In this document: positions 49,415 to 61,329 of the stretch, in pieces
Position numbering within the stretch: position 1 is the stretch's first letter
How the letters are laid out: each line of letters opens with the position of its first letter
Assembly: GCA_022825505.1 (NCBI GenBank)
Contig: JAJDWR010000033.1
Coordinates: 1 to 64,000, forward strand
Direction: 5' to 3'
Length of the DNA: 64,000 nt
Source: Gammaproteobacteria bacterium
Lineage (GTDB): Bacteria; Pseudomonadota; Gammaproteobacteria; Steroidobacterales; Rariloculaceae
Notes under the pieces: generated by a model
What the model was told of the DNA's origin: nothing
What the model saw: the letters and a program-made list of their open reading frames with translations, nothing else
Database searches by the model: none
Program-made: the position numbers and the translations under genes

Positions 49415-52400
49415 ATGGATCGGAAAAAGGACATCCGGTCGGCGGGCGGCCTTCCGCCTGCACATGGCCTGTACTCTCCCGAACGGGAGCACGAGAGCTG
49501 TGGCGTCGGCTTTGTGGCCCATGTCAAGGGACAACGCAGCCATGAAATCATTACCGACGCCGAACACTTGCTGTGCCGGATGGACCACCGCGGTGCCCGC
49601 GGCGCGGAGGAAGCCACTGGAGACGGCGCCGGAATCCTGACCGCGCTCCCCCACGAATTTCTCGCCCGGGTCGCCCGCGAAGAATTCGGCAGGGACCTGC
49701 CGGAGCCCGGCGAGTTCTCCGCAGGGATCGTCTTTCTCCCCAACGACGCTGCGCAGCGGGAGAAATGCAAACGGGCAGTGGCTCGAATCTGCGCCGAGGA
49801 AGGCCAGCTTCTGGTGGGCTGGCGGCCGGTGCCCACGCACCCTGAGGAAGCGAGAATCGGCCCCACCGCGCTGGCGGCGGCGCCCGCGATCGAGCAGGTG
49901 TTCATCGCAGCCGGCGGGGGATTGAGCGGCGATGCCTTCGAGCGGAAGCTCTACCTGATCCGCAAGCGCGCCAGCCACCTGCTTCGCTCCGACCGCGGGA
50001 TGAGCGAGCGCAAGGCGTTCTATGTCTCCAGCCTGTCCACCAAGGTACTCATCTACAAGGGGATGCTCACGCCCGGCCAGTTGATGGCGTTCTATCCGGA
50101 CCTGCGGGAGCCGGACTACAAGTCGCACCTGGCCATGGTCCACTCGCGGTTCTCGACGAATACGTTCCCCAGTTGGGACCGGGCGCAGCCCAACCGCTTC
50201 ATGTGCCACAACGGCGAGATCAACACGCTCCGGGGCAACGAGAACTGGATGTCCGCGCGTCAGGGCGTGGCCCATACGGCATTGTTCGGCGATTCCATCA
50301 AGCAGCTGTTCCCGGTGGCGGAACCGGATTGTTCCGACTCGGGCACGTTCGACAACGTCCTGGAATTCCTGCTCATGACCGGCCGCACGCTGCAGGAGTC
50401 GGTCATGATGATGATTCCGGAGGCGTGGCAGAAGAATGACCTGATGCCCGGGAACAAGCGGGCGTTCTACGAGTTTCACTCCTGCGTGATGGAACCCTGG
50501 GACGGTCCGGCCTCCATCGCCTTCACCGACGGCCAATACATCGGGGCGGTACTGGACCGCAATGGCCTCAGGCCGAGCCGTTACTACCTCACCCACGACG
50601 ACAGGGTCATCATGGCCAGCGAGGTGGGCGTGCTGCCGGTGGATCCGGCCATGGTGAAGCACAAGGGTCGCCTGGAGCCCGGGCGCATGTTCCTCATTGA
50701 CTTCGTATCCGGCCGGCTGGTGCCCGATGAGGAGTTGAAGCAAGAATTCGCCGACCGGAACCCCTATCGCGAGTGGCTTGCAGAGGAACGGCTGACGCTT
50801 GAGGACCTGTCGTCCGATTCGGACGAGCCCGCCCCGGGGCTGGAGGCCTCGACGCTGCTTCCCAGGATGCAGGCTTTCGGCTTCACCGTCGAGACCATGC
50901 AGTTCATGCTGCAGCCGCTGGTGGAGCAGTTGCGCGATCCGGTGGGCTCCATGGGCAACGACTCCGCGCTGGCATGCCTCAGCGATCAGCCGCGCATGCT
51001 CTACGACTACTTCAAGCAGCTCTTTGCCCAGGTCACCAATCCCCCGATCGATTCGATCCGGGAAGAAGTGATCATGTCGCTGGAGTGTTACGTGGGCCCG
51101 GAGCCCAATCTGCTGGAAACCTCGCGAAGGCATGCCCATCGCCTGCGCGTGCCGCACCCCATTCTCGACAACGAAGAGCTGGCGGCGCTGAAGCGCATGG
51201 ACCATCGCGGCTGGCGGTCCAGAACCATCGACATCACCTTTCCCCGCGACCTTTCGGACGGGGGCATGGCCGGAGCTCTGGAGCGGATTTGCGCCGAGGC
51301 CGAGGCGGCCATCGACGAGGGTGACAGCATCGTGATCCTGTCCGACAGGCGCATCGGCGAAGACCGCGTTCCCCTCAGCAGCCTGGCCGCCTGCGGCGCG
51401 GTGCACCATCACCTGGTGCGCCGGGCGAAACGCACCCGGATCGGCATCGTGCTGGAAACCGGGGAGGCGCGCGAGGTACACCACCACTGCCTGCTGGTCG
51501 GTTACGGCGCCGACGCCATCAATCCGTACCTGGCGTTCGAGGCGCTTTGGGATGCCCACGCCAAGGGGCTGCTGGATCCCGTCAAGCATCCTGACAACCG
51601 CTCTGTGGTGGCTGCCTATCGCAAGGGCGTGGCCAAGGGAATGCTCAAGGTGATGGCGAAGATGGGCATCTCCACATTGCAGTCCTACAAGGGAGCGCAG
51701 ATTTTCGAAGCCGTCGGCCTGGCCGACGAGGTGATCGAGCGCTGTTTCGCCGGCACCGCAAGCCGGCTGCAGGGGGTTGGGCTCGACGTCCTCGAGCAGG
51801 AATCCCTGCGGCGGCACGCCCTCGGCTACCCGGGCAAGGGGCGCGACCGGCTGGCGGCGCTGCCGAATCCGGGCGAATTCCACTGGCGCAGCCGCGGCGA
51901 GCGTCACGGCTGGGACCCGGTCGTCATCTCCACGCTGCAGCAGGCCGCGCGCACCCGCTCCGGCAGCGCGTATGCGCAGTTCGCCGAACAGGCCAACGAC
52001 GAGGCGCGCGCCAACTGTACCCTGCGGGGGCTGCTGAGGCTCAAGAACGGCGTGGAGGGCCCCGCGATCCCGCTGGATGAAGTCGAGCCTGCGAAGGAGA
52101 TCGTCAAGCGTTTCTGCACCGGCGCCATGAGTTTCGGCTCGATCTCGGCGGAGGCCCACGAATCCCTGGCGGTGGCGATGAACCGAATTGGCGGGCGCAG
52201 CAATACCGGTGAGGGGGGCGAAGATCCGGAACGTTACATCCCGCTGCCGTCCGGCGATTCGAAGCGCTCCGCCATCAAGCAGGTGGCCTCCGGCCGCTTC
52301 GGAGTCACCATCTGGTACCTGACCAACTCGGACGAGTTGCAGATCAAGATGGCCCAGGGCGCCAAGCCCGGCGAGGGCGGCGAGCTTCCGGGACGCAAGG

Positions 52401-54043
52401 TGGACGACGTCATCGCGCGTATCCGCTACTCCACGCCCGGGGTGGGGCTGATCAGCCCGCCGCCCCACCACGACATCTATTCCATCGAGGATCTGGCGCA
52501 ACTCATCCACGATCTGAAGAACTCCAACCCGGGCGCGCGGATCAGCGTGAAACTGGTGTCGGAGGTGGGTGTGGGCACCATCGCCGCGGGGGTGGCCAAG
52601 GCGCACTCCGATCACATCCTGATTTCGGGCGACTCCGGCGGAACCGGGGCCTCGCCGCTCACCAGCATCAAGCACGCGGGACTGCCGTGGGAGCTGGGCA
52701 TCGCGGAAACGCACCAGACACTGGTGATGAACGACCTGCGCAGCCGGGTCGTGCTGCAGACCGACGGCGGCCTGAAGACCGGCAGGGATGTGGTCATGGC
52801 CGCGCTGCTCGGGGCGGAGGAGATGGGCTTTTCCACCGGCCCGCTGATCGCGCTCGGCTGCATCATGATGCGCAAGTGCCATCTCAACACGTGTCCGGTG
52901 GGGATCGCCACCCAGGATCCGGTGCTGCGCGAAAAGTTCACGGGTACGCCCGAGCACGTCGTCAACTACCTGTTCCTGGTGGCCGAGGAGGCCCGCGAGT
53001 TGATGGCGCAACTGGGCTTCCACCGGATGGACGACATGATCGGACGGGTCGACGTGCTGGAAACCCGCGACGCGGTCGACCACTGGAAAGCGGACGGCCT
53101 GGACCTGACGCCCATACTCACGCCGGCGGTGAAGCCTCACGAGGACGTCGAGGTGCGCTGCACCATCGAACAGGATCACGGGCTGGACCGGGCCCTGGAC
53201 CAGCGGCTGGTGGAACTGTCGCAGGATGCGATTCACCACCGCCGCCGAATCCGGCTGGAGCTTCCCATCGTCAACACCAACCGCACCGTGGGAACAATTC
53301 TCAGCCACGAGGTCGCCAAGGCCCAGGGTGAGGCGGCGCTGCCGGACGGCACCATCCACATCAAGCTGGACGGCTCGGCAGGCCAGAGCTTCGGCGCGTT
53401 CCTGGCCCGGGGAATCACACTGGAACTGGAGGGAGACAGCAACGACTACGTCGGCAAGGGGCTTTCCGGCGGCCGGCTGATCGTCTATCCGCCCCGGCAA
53501 AGCACGTTTGTCCCGGAGGACAACGTCATCATCGGCAACGTCGCCCTCTACGGCGCCACCGGCGGTCAGGCGTTCTTCCGGGGCCGGTCGGCCGAGCGGT
53601 TCTGCGTTCGCAACAGCGGCGCGGAAGCGGTGATCGAAGGCGTGGGCGACCATGGCTGCGAGTACATGACCGGGGGCCGGGCGGTGATCCTCGGTCCCAC
53701 GGGGCGGAACTTTGCCGCGGGCATGTCCGGTGGCGTCGCCTATGTCTGGGATCCGCGGAATCGATTCAACGCCCGATGCAACACCGAGACCGTTGAACTG
53801 GAAAGCCTTCAGGACCCGTCGGATATCGACGAGTTGCGCCATCTGATCGAACTGCACCGGCGGTACACGGGGTCGGCCGTCGCATCGCGCGTGCTCGAGG
53901 ACTGGCCGGGAGCGATCTCCCAATTCGTCAAGGTCATGCCCACGGACTACAAGCGGGTCCTTGCCGAACGAAAGCGGCGGGATCCGGCCAAGGTCTCGGC
54001 GGTCAGCGCGCCTCCCCCATTGCCCCTGGTCGCCGAGAGGTAG
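49415..54043 (+). CDS. gltB: Glutamate synthase (NADPH) large subunit
   Basis: The 1542-residue subunit converts glutamine and 2-oxoglutarate to two glutamates. The glutaminase nucleophile is Cys29 in HESCGVGF, so a propeptide of about 28 residues must be removed. The central domain and the FMN-binding synthase domain follow ([33 protein letters not shown]), then the 3Fe-4S cysteines in [15 protein letters not shown], and the C-terminal beta-helix ([11 protein letters not shown]). Length is normal. gltD follows after five bases. Confidence 0.98.
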   Translation: MDRKKDIRSAGGLPPAHGLYSPEREHESCGVGFVAHVKGQRSHEIITDAEHLLCRMDHRGARGAEEATGDGAGILTALPHEFLARVAREEFGRDLPEPGEFSAGIVFLPNDAAQREKCKRAVARICAEEGQLLVGWRPVPTHPEEARIGPTALAAAPAIEQVFIAAGGGLSGDAFERKLYLIRKRASHLLRSDRGMSERKAFYVSSLSTKVLIYKGMLTPGQLMAFYPDLREPDYKSHLAMVHSRFSTNTFPSWDRAQPNRFMCHNGEINTLRGNENWMSARQGVAHTALFGDSIKQLFPVAEPDCSDSGTFDNVLEFLLMTGRTLQESVMMMIPEAWQKNDLMPGNKRAFYEFHSCVMEPWDGPASIAFTDGQYIGAVLDRNGLRPSRYYLTHDDRVIMASEVGVLPVDPAMVKHKGRLEPGRMFLIDFVSGRLVPDEELKQEFADRNPYREWLAEERLTLEDLSSDSDEPAPGLEASTLLPRMQAFGFTVETMQFMLQPLVEQLRDPVGSMGNDSALACLSDQPRMLYDYFKQLFAQVTNPPIDSIREEVIMSLECYVGPEPNLLETSRRHAHRLRVPHPILDNEELAALKRMDHRGWRSRTIDITFPRDLSDGGMAGALERICAEAEAAIDEGDSIVILSDRRIGEDRVPLSSLAACGAVHHHLVRRAKRTRIGIVLETGEAREVHHHCLLVGYGADAINPYLAFEALWDAHAKGLLDPVKHPDNRSVVAAYRKGVAKGMLKVMAKMGISTLQSYKGAQIFEAVGLADEVIERCFAGTASRLQGVGLDVLEQESLRRHALGYPGKGRDRLAALPNPGEFHWRSRGERHGWDPVVISTLQQAARTRSGSAYAQFAEQANDEARANCTLRGLLRLKNGVEGPAIPLDEVEPAKEIVKRFCTGAMSFGSISAEAHESLAVAMNRIGGRSNTGEGGEDPERYIPLPSGDSKRSAIKQVASGRFGVTIWYLTNSDELQIKMAQGAKPGEGGELPGRKVDDVIARIRYSTPGVGLISPPPHHDIYSIEDLAQLIHDLKNSNPGARISVKLVSEVGVGTIAAGVAKAHSDHILISGDSGGTGASPLTSIKHAGLPWELGIAETHQTLVMNDLRSRVVLQTDGGLKTGRDVVMAALLGAEEMGFSTGPLIALGCIMMRKCHLNTCPVGIATQDPVLREKFTGTPEHVVNYLFLVAEEARELMAQLGFHRMDDMIGRVDVLETRDAVDHWKADGLDLTPILTPAVKPHEDVEVRCTIEQDHGLDRALDQRLVELSQDAIHHRRRIRLELPIVNTNRTVGTILSHEVAKAQGEAALPDGTIHIKLDGSAGQSFGAFLARGITLELEGDSNDYVGKGLSGGRLIVYPPRQSTFVPEDNVIIGNVALYGATGGQAFFRGRSAERFCVRNSGAEAVIEGVGDHGCEYMTGGRAVILGPTGRNFAAGMSGGVAYVWDPRNRFNARCNTETVELESLQDPSDIDELRHLIELHRRYTGSAVASRVLEDWPGAISQFVKVMPTDYKRVLAERKRRDPAKVSAVSAPPPLPLVAER

Positions 54044-54048
54044 CCCCC

Positions 54049-55534
<1,486 letters not shown>

Positions 55535-55542
<8 letters not shown>

Positions 55543-56140
55543 ATGGGTCGGCCGTTCGGGACGAAAGCGTCCGCTTCCGGCACAGGAGTTGCACTTCGTC
55601 ACCGGGCGGCGCATCCGCCCGCCCTTTCCGGAGGATACGGAGCAGGCGGTGTTCGGCATGGGCTGTTTCTGGGGAGCCGAGCGCTGTTTCTGGGAGCTGG
55701 ATGACGTCTATTCCACCGCGGTCGGGTATTCCGGGGGAAAGGCGTCCGATCCCACCTACGAGGAGGTCTGCAGCGGACGTACCGGTCATGCGGAGGTGGT
55801 GCTCGTGGTGTTCCACCCCGCGGTTGTGAGTTACGAGCGCCTGCTGGAGCTGTTCTGGGAGTCCCACGATCCTACTCAGGGCATGCGCCAGGGCGCCGAC
55901 ATCGGCACCCAGTACCGCTCGGCGATCTACACCCACGGTGACAGCCAGCACCGGGCGGCTGTCCGGAGCCTCAAGGCCTACCAGGCGGACCTTGAAGGTG
56001 CCGGCTACGGCGCAATCACCACCGAGATCGCGCCGGCGGGGCCGTTCTGTTACGCCGAGGACTATCATCAGCAATACCTGGCCAGGAACCCCGCCGGCTA
56101 CTGCGGGATCGGCGGGACCGGCGTGTCCTGCAACCTTTAG
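55535..56140 (+). CDS. msrA: Peptide-methionine (S)-S-oxide reductase MsrA
   Basis: The 201-residue enzyme repairs methionine-S-sulfoxide. The catalytic cysteine is Cys44 in [29 protein letters not shown] and the C-terminal [11 protein letters not shown] with the resolving cysteines follow. The ATG at 55535 has a GGGGAG site six bases away and overlaps gltD by eight bases; an ATG at 55511 would add eight residues. The coupling to gltBD is unusual and suggests joint expression. Confidence 0.94.
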
Positions 56141-56289
56141 TCCTGGCGCCCCGTACCGTGCGGTCGTCCGCGCCTGCCACCATGCGTCGCGCCACTGCGC
56201 GCGTCGGGGTGGTTTGCAAGCGGGGCGCGGGGTAGTACAGTTGGCCTGAAGCAAAGGTAGCCGAGATTACCGCCAATGGGGCGTGCAGA

Positions 56290-56628
56290 ATGAATGTGAC
56301 CAGCAGGACGGAGGACGATGTGGTAATCGTAGCGGTCGAAGGGCGCGTGCATCGCGATAAGGCAAGGCAATTCATGCTGGAGGCAAAACTGGCGATCGGC
56401 GATCGTTGGGGAGGCCGGATCCTGCTCGACTGCCAGAAAATGACCTACATCAGTACCGCGGGACTGCGCGAGGTCCTGTTGCTCGCAAAGAAAATCGCCA
56501 GGCACGATGGACGGTTCGCTATCTGCACGCTGGCTGAAGGGATCGACCGCGCGTTCGAAGTCATCGGCTTCGACCAGATCATCGACATCCACAAGTCGTC
56601 GGAAGCCGCGCTGGCATCGATCTCCTAG
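56290..56628 (+). CDS. STAS-domain protein (anti-sigma factor antagonist type)
   Basis: The 112-residue protein is a single STAS domain: the strand VVIVAVEGRVHRDKAR, then ILLDCQKMTYISTAGLREVLLL with the phosphorylatable Ser55/Thr56 loop, and a C-terminal helix after FDQIIDIHKSSEAAL. Such proteins are switched by serine phosphorylation within partner-switch systems. No kinase or phosphatase partner is visible in the window. It is convergent with the bactofilin gene. Confidence 0.88.
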   Translation: MNVTSRTEDDVVIVAVEGRVHRDKARQFMLEAKLAIGDRWGGRILLDCQKMTYISTAGLREVLLLAKKIARHDGRFAICTLAEGIDRAFEVIGFDQIIDIHKSSEAALASIS

Positions 56629-56694
56629 AGGCGGGACCCGGCCGGTCGCTCGACTGCGCGACCAGGTCTCGCCAAGTCGTCCGGCAGGCCGACG

Positions 56695-57261
56695 TTACCC
56701 GGGTACCGCGGTTGTCGCCTTTGCCGGCGCCGGAGCGGCCGCCTTCTTGGGCTTGGGCGCGGCCGCGGGCTTGGCTGTAGTCATGTCGATCCGGCCCTTG
56801 AACCTGGCGCCGTCCTCGATCTGGATTCGCGGTGCCAGGATCGTGCCGATTACCGCGCCGGTGGCATAGATCGTCACCTTCCTCCTGGCCTCGATATCGC
56901 CCTGTACCTTGCCGCGAATGTTCACGTTCTTGGCGAGGATGCCGCCGTCCATGAAGCCCGTTGCCTCGAGATTGGCATCGTTTTCGGGCAAATCGACAGT
57001 GCCTTCGACCCGGCCGCTGATGACCAGATCGCCCTTCCCGGTGATGTCGCCACGGATGGTGGCGGCCGCGCCGATGGTTACGGTCTCCTCGACCTGGCTG
57101 CGCTGAGCGGTTTCGGCGGCAGGCCTGGCCGCGTCGCCACCGGAACCGGAGGCAGGTTTTTTCGCCGCTGCTCCACCGGCCCGTCCCATGATGCCCAGGG
57201 CGGGTTTCTGCTGTGTAGCCCTGGTCTGGGCTGATGCCTTTTTCTTGGATCCTTCAAACAT
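56695..57261 (-). CDS. Bactofilin (polymer-forming cytoskeletal protein)
   Basis: The 188-residue protein has a disordered N-terminus, a central right-handed beta-helix (about residues 60-160) made of short repeats such as ATIRGDITGKGDLVISGRVEGTVDL and GKVQGDIEARRKVTIYATGAVIGTI, and an Ala/Pro/Lys-rich tail. Bactofilins polymerise without nucleotides and organise cell shape or polar structures. The start MFEGSKKK is the family start; the ATG at 57261 has a GGGG site. A palindrome stands on its promoter. Confidence 0.92.
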   Translation of the reverse strand: MFEGSKKKASAQTRATQQKPALGIMGRAGGAAAKKPASGSGGDAARPAAETAQRSQVEETVTIGAAATIRGDITGKGDLVISGRVEGTVDLPENDANLEATGFMDGGILAKNVNIRGKVQGDIEARRKVTIYATGAVIGTILAPRIQIEDGARFKGRIDMTTAKPAAAPKPKKAAAPAPAKATTAVPG

Positions 57262-57316
57262 GTCAATCCCCGTTTGCTCTCGCAGTATCGCCACCGCAAT
57301 CGGCTCGATCGCACCC

Positions 57317-57346
57317 ATTGTAAACCGTTGTGCCGTTAACGGCACA
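57317..57346 (-). promoter_or_regulatory. Bactofilin promoter with perfect 18-bp palindrome
   Basis: The palindrome TGTGCCGTTAACGGCACA spans 57329-57346. Read on the minus strand it precedes a TACAAT -10 box (57322-57317) at the -35 position and the -35 sequence itself is weak, so a dimeric regulator bound here would control the promoter. It also could serve as a terminator stem for the kinase gene that ends at 57366, but no T tract follows. Confidence 0.45.
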
Positions 57347-57365
57347 TCCGGTACGTCCGTGGATA

Positions 57366-59408
57366 TTACTCTACCGGCATGGCGATGGAGAATTTCACGC
57401 CGCTGCCGTCGGGCAGGTCGTCGCCCCGAACCGTGCCGCGATGAAATTCCGCCACCAGCGATACGATGTGCAGGCCCAGCCCCAGGTGATGTCGCCCATC
57501 TCGCTCCTTGCGAATCGAAACCAGTGAGTCGAAGAGCTGCGATCGCATCGACGACGGGAGGCGCGGCCCGCGGTTGACCACGGTGATCGTCACTTCCCGG
57601 CGCGTGCCGCTCAGGCCCACCTGGATGGCCGCATCGTCACGTCCGAAGCTCACCGCGTTGTCGATCAGCTTGTCCATCATCTGGACAATGAGTTCCCCCG
57701 ATCCCAGTACTCGGGTATGGGGCGCGTCGGAGTGATACTCGATGGTGCGGTGGGGATAGACATCCCGGTACGCGGCCGTGCAACTTGACAGAACGGCGTC
57801 CAGGTTGAAGATTTCCGGTTCGGTGTCGGCAATGGCCTGCTCGATCAGCGTGGCTTCCGTCATGGCGCCGAGGATGCCGTCCAGCCGGGAAATGCCTTCC
57901 TTCAGCCTGGAGAGATAGGGGGACAGATGGGCGCCGTGGGGCTCGCGCTCCAGGTTTTCCAGCGAAGTGGATGCCACGGCCAGCGGCGTACGAAGCTCGT
58001 GGGCCAGCTTGGCCTTGAGGGTGGTCAGGTAGGCAGTATATTCCTGCAGCCGGTTCAGCAGGTCGCTGAAGCTGCGGGCCAGGTCGCCGATTTCGTCTCC
58101 GGCGCGGCGTCCGGGCAATGACGCGTGGATTTCCCCCCTGGGGCCCAGCGCGGTTTCAGCGGCGCGGGAAAGCCGCCGCACGCGGAAAGACAGCACGGTC
58201 GCGTAGCTCAGCAGCCCTCCGGCAACCACGAGCATCGCCAGGAAGGTCACGCTCAGCAGGCGAACCAGGGCGGCGTTGGTCAGCGTCAGGATCGAGTCGC
58301 TGCCCTGCTCCAGGATCACCGCACCAAGTTGTTCGCTGCCGCGCAGGATGGGCGCACCGGCGGTCACCACCGCACTGGCGTCTCCGCTTCGCGCAAACCA
58401 CGCCGTCACGGGCGTGCCTTCCAGGATCGCCTGGAGCGGGCCGCGGCCCAGTCGGCCCGGCGGCTGTTGGAATCCCGTAAAGGCCGGGTCGTCCCGCCGG
58501 AGGATGAACCGATAGAATTGCTCCATGAGGCTCGGGTCGAGGTTGTCGAAGGTCGCCGACAAGGGGTCGATCTCGCCCTCGTCGAAGAGTACCCAACCGG
58601 CGGGGTCGACGACGACCAGGCGCCTTCCCGGCTGAATGAACTGCGTAGCGGAAGCGGCAATGCCTGGCGGCCGGTACAGCAGCGTGCCCGGATCGTCGCC
58701 GGGCCAGGAACTCTCCACGGCCACCTGGTAGGTTGCGGCGGCCGGATCGGAGTCTGCGGGATCCACGTCGACCACGGCAATACCGAGCCGTTCTCCGGCC
58801 ATCGCCAGCGGCAGCCTGATCTCCGCCGTGAACCCGTCGCCGGTTTCCCGCCAGAACGCCGGCACCCGGGCGTCGCGGCGCCCCGTCGGCGTGAACAGGG
58901 GCGCGGTGGTTGCCTGGGCGCGGAGGCTGCCGGGTGCAGCCGTGTGGAACAGGAGCCAGTCCGGCCGGGGCGATTCGGTCAGGAGCAGGACGCGATCGCC
59001 GTAGGGCGTTTCTCCCGGTGCGCGTTGATACACCACGTTCGCATCCGGGTAGTGCAGGAACAGGAACAGGCTGCGCTGGTGCAAGCCGATCCAGAACCTG
59101 CCGGACGCACCCAGCGGAAGGCCGGTGTTTTCCGCGCTGCTCCAGTCGTCGCGATAACCGTCGATCAGGGGTTCGGAGGTCAGGGGGTGGGCATAAACGA
59201 CCTCGCCGGGCTGCACGGCGGGGCTGGAAGCAATGCTTCGAAGGTCCTGACCGGAAAGCGCCGCTGCGGTGGACTCGGCAGCCGCCAGCAGCGATTGCTC
59301 CAGCCCGGAGCGCAGCGCGCCTTCAAGCTCCTGAACGTAGCGGTACCCGGCCCAGGGCAGGACCAGCGTCAGCAGTCCCAGGCCCAGGAGCTGGAGGCGC
59401 AACGACAC
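57366..59408 (-). CDS. Histidine kinase of the proteobacterial dedicated sortase type (PdsS-like)
   Basis: The 680-residue sensor has an N-terminal membrane helix, a long extracytoplasmic part that includes a carbohydrate-binding-like region (PLIDGYRDDWSSAENTG to RLPLAMAGERLGIAVVDVDP), a second membrane helix (about residues 390-415), a HAMP linker and a HisKA-HATPase module with LKAKLAHELRTPLAVAS and DKLIDNAVSFG. This combination matches the kinase paired with a dedicated sortase in mostly marine Proteobacteria. It lies two bases after its regulator. No sortase or LPXTG substrate is in the window. Confidence 0.8.
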   Translation of the reverse strand: MSLRLQLLGLGLLTLVLPWAGYRYVQELEGALRSGLEQSLLAAAESTAAALSGQDLRSIASSPAVQPGEVVYAHPLTSEPLIDGYRDDWSSAENTGLPLGASGRFWIGLHQRSLFLFLHYPDANVVYQRAPGETPYGDRVLLLTESPRPDWLLFHTAAPGSLRAQATTAPLFTPTGRRDARVPAFWRETGDGFTAEIRLPLAMAGERLGIAVVDVDPADSDPAAATYQVAVESSWPGDDPGTLLYRPPGIAASATQFIQPGRRLVVVDPAGWVLFDEGEIDPLSATFDNLDPSLMEQFYRFILRRDDPAFTGFQQPPGRLGRGPLQAILEGTPVTAWFARSGDASAVVTAGAPILRGSEQLGAVILEQGSDSILTLTNAALVRLLSVTFLAMLVVAGGLLSYATVLSFRVRRLSRAAETALGPRGEIHASLPGRRAGDEIGDLARSFSDLLNRLQEYTAYLTTLKAKLAHELRTPLAVASTSLENLEREPHGAHLSPYLSRLKEGISRLDGILGAMTEATLIEQAIADTEPEIFNLDAVLSSCTAAYRDVYPHRTIEYHSDAPHTRVLGSGELIVQMMDKLIDNAVSFGRDDAAIQVGLSGTRREVTITVVNRGPRLPSSMRSQLFDSLVSIRKERDGRHHLGLGLHIVSLVAEFHRGTVRGDDLPDGSGVKFSIAMPVE

Positions 59409-59410
59409 GA

Positions 59411-60127
59411 TCAGTGTCCCTGTTCCGGCCGGGGGCTGATCCAGCGATAACCCATGCCGTAGACGGTGTCGATGGCCCTGAAATCCGGATCGGCGGCGGT
59501 GAACTTGGCGCGTATGCGCTTGATCTGCGAGGTCACGCTGCCGTCGTCAAGCACCACATTGGCGGCCGCCATGAGTTGTTCGCGCGTGCGTACGTGACCG
59601 GGGTGCCTGGCCAGCGCGTGCACGACCCAGAATTCGGTGAGGGTCAGGGGGATCACCGCGCCGTTCCAGGAAACGCTGACCCGGTCCAGGTCCATCTCGA
59701 GCGGCCCGCGGCTCACGAGCCGCGGCTCGGCTGCGGCGGTGGTCAGCGCCTCGACGCGCCTGAGCAGCGCCGCGACCCTGGCCAGCAGGTGTTCCAGGCT
59801 GATGCGCTTGGTCAGGTAGTCGTCGGCGCCCAGCCGCAAACCGGAAATGGCGTCCAGTTCGCTCTCCCGCGCCGTCAGAAAGATGATTGGCAACATCGCC
59901 GAGCGGGCCCTCAGTTCGCGGCACAGTTCGAAGCCACCCTCCACCTCGCCGGACAGGTTGATGTCGATGATTACCAGGTCCGGAAGGCGGGCTTCGAAGG
60001 CGTCGAGCGCTTCGCGGCGCGAGCTGAAACCCGCCACCCGATAGCCCTGCCGCCTGAGCGCCGCCATGTAGTTGTCGCGGATCGCGACCTCGTCTTCCAC
60101 GACAGCGATGAGTTTGCTCGCTGTCAT
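59411..60127 (-). CDS. Response regulator of the proteobacterial dedicated sortase type (PdsR-like)
   Basis: The 238-residue regulator has a receiver domain (acidic VVEDEVAIRDNY, phosphoacceptor in LVIIDINLSG, lysine in GADDYLTKRISL) and an OmpR/PhoB winged-helix (LTEFWVVHALARHPGHVRTREQLM, GMGYRWISPRPEQ). The sequence resembles the sortase-linked family. It forms an operon with the kinase. The first good start is the ATG at 60127. Confidence 0.85.
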   Translation of the reverse strand: MTASKLIAVVEDEVAIRDNYMAALRRQGYRVAGFSSRREALDAFEARLPDLVIIDINLSGEVEGGFELCRELRARSAMLPIIFLTARESELDAISGLRLGADDYLTKRISLEHLLARVAALLRRVEALTTAAAEPRLVSRGPLEMDLDRVSVSWNGAVIPLTLTEFWVVHALARHPGHVRTREQLMAAANVVLDDGSVTSQIKRIRAKFTAADPDFRAIDTVYGMGYRWISPRPEQGH

Positions 60128-60237
60128 CAAACCGTTTCGAAGCGTTGGGTCATGGCTGCGCCTTTCGACGGGACATCTCGCGTACGTCCGTTTACAGAGA
60201 CTTTACCGCATGGGGTCGGATCACCGAAAAGGCAGGC

Positions 60238-60255
60238 GCGGCCGAATCGGGCCGC
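60238..60255 (-). terminator. Possible terminator of rpoH
   Basis: GCGGCC and GGCCGC pair around six bases; on the minus strand a TTTT run follows about eight bases beyond the stem. It lies about 38 bases past the rpoH stop. Weak rho-independent terminator candidate. Confidence 0.35.
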
Positions 60256-60292
60256 CGCTTCGGAAAGACGTGTCTGGCAGCGGCGGTGGGGA

Positions 60293-61144
60293 TCAGGCCG
60301 CGATGGATCCCTTGAGCTTGCGCATGGCGTTCGCCTCGATCTGGCGAATGCGCTCGGCGGAGACCTTGTATTCGGCAGCCAGTTGGTGAAGGGTCGCCTT
60401 CTTCTCCACCAGCCAGCGGCGTTGGACGATGTCGCGGCTGCGGTCGTCCAGTGCGGCCAGCGCCCGGCCCAGCCGCCGGCGCGAATCGTTCTGCCAGTCG
60501 GCCTGTTCGACCACGTCGGCAGGGTCGCTGTCCGGGCTCGGCAGGTAGGCGACCGGCGCGTACTCGTCTTCGTCGGCAGGGGAGCCGTCGTAGGAGACGT
60601 CGCGGCCGGAGAGGCGCCGCTCCATCCGGGTGACTTCGCTCGGACTGACGCCGAGGTCTTCGGCAACGGCTTTGGTTTCTTCGTTGGACAGCCAGCCCAG
60701 GCGGGTCTTGGCCTTGCGCAGGTTGAAGAACAGCTTTCGCTGGGCCTTGGTAGTGGCCACCTTGACCAGGCGCCAGTTCTTCAGCACGTATTCGTGAATT
60801 TCGGCGCGGATCCAGTGCACGGCAAACGAGACAAGCCGCACGCCCACATTGGGGTCGAAGCGCTTGACCGCCTTCATGAGTCCGACGTTGCCTTCCTGGA
60901 CCAGATCGCCCAGCGGCAGCCCGTAACCGGTGTAGCCGCGGGCGATGTGCACGACGAATCGCAGGTGGGAGAGGATCAGGCGCTGGGCCGCTTCCAGATC
61001 GTCGTTTTCGTGCAGCCGCGTGGCCAGATCGAACTCCTCCTCCTTGCTGAGCACGGGCACCGCGCGCACGGCCTGGATGTAGTGATCCAGGCTGCCGATG
61101 GGCCCGCCGAGCATGAGCTGATTCTGGGCGATCGCTGTGGTCAC
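60293..61144 (-). CDS. rpoH: Heat-shock sigma factor RpoH (sigma-32)
   Basis: The 283-residue sigma factor has region 2 ([38 protein letters not shown]), the diagnostic RpoH box QRKLFFNLR at residues 135-143, and region 4 ([36 protein letters not shown]). It directs RNA polymerase to chaperone and protease promoters. It starts with GTG. The promoter region carries a perfect CIRCE operator, so HrcA probably controls it. Confidence 0.97.
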   Translation of the reverse strand: MTTAIAQNQLMLGGPIGSLDHYIQAVRAVPVLSKEEEFDLATRLHENDDLEAAQRLILSHLRFVVHIARGYTGYGLPLGDLVQEGNVGLMKAVKRFDPNVGVRLVSFAVHWIRAEIHEYVLKNWRLVKVATTKAQRKLFFNLRKAKTRLGWLSNEETKAVAEDLGVSPSEVTRMERRLSGRDVSYDGSPADEDEYAPVAYLPSPDSDPADVVEQADWQNDSRRRLGRALAALDDRSRDIVQRRWLVEKKATLHQLAAEYKVSAERIRQIEANAMRKLKGSIAA

Positions 61145-61216
61145 GATGTCTGGTCTCCCGTCAATTGGACTCGCCGAACCCGCGCAAAATCGCCTTGGCG
61201 ACTCCGCGGACGCGCG

Positions 61217-61246
61217 ATTTTAGCACTCTGGCGGTTAGAGTGCTAA
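61217..61246 (-). promoter_or_regulatory. CIRCE operator (HrcA site) over the rpoH promoter
   Basis: The sequence TTAGCACTC, nine bases, GAGTGCTAA at 61220-61246 is a perfect copy of the CIRCE consensus. On the minus strand TTAGCA (61246-61241) and TAAAAT (61222-61217), with an extended TGC before it and an 18-base spacer, make a sigma-70 promoter that is built into the operator arms. HrcA binding would block this promoter directly. The rpoH start lies about 73 bases downstream. Confidence 0.88.
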
Positions 61247-61329
61247 CCCATTGAATGGTTCCCGATCAAGTCCAGGCGGGACCCGATGAACTGCGCCATG
61301 TGGACGTGCGCCATTGCGACGGCGAAGAG

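Noticed and set aside
49236-49640. Separate small gene in the gltB leader
   Set aside because: The frame overlaps gltB by over 200 bases, has no ribosome-binding site and no recognisable product.
49055-53923. Very long open frame (1622 codons) on the minus strand opposite gltB
   Set aside because: Its translation has no recognisable domain and mirrors the codon bias of gltB; G+C-rich genes often leave such open antisense frames.
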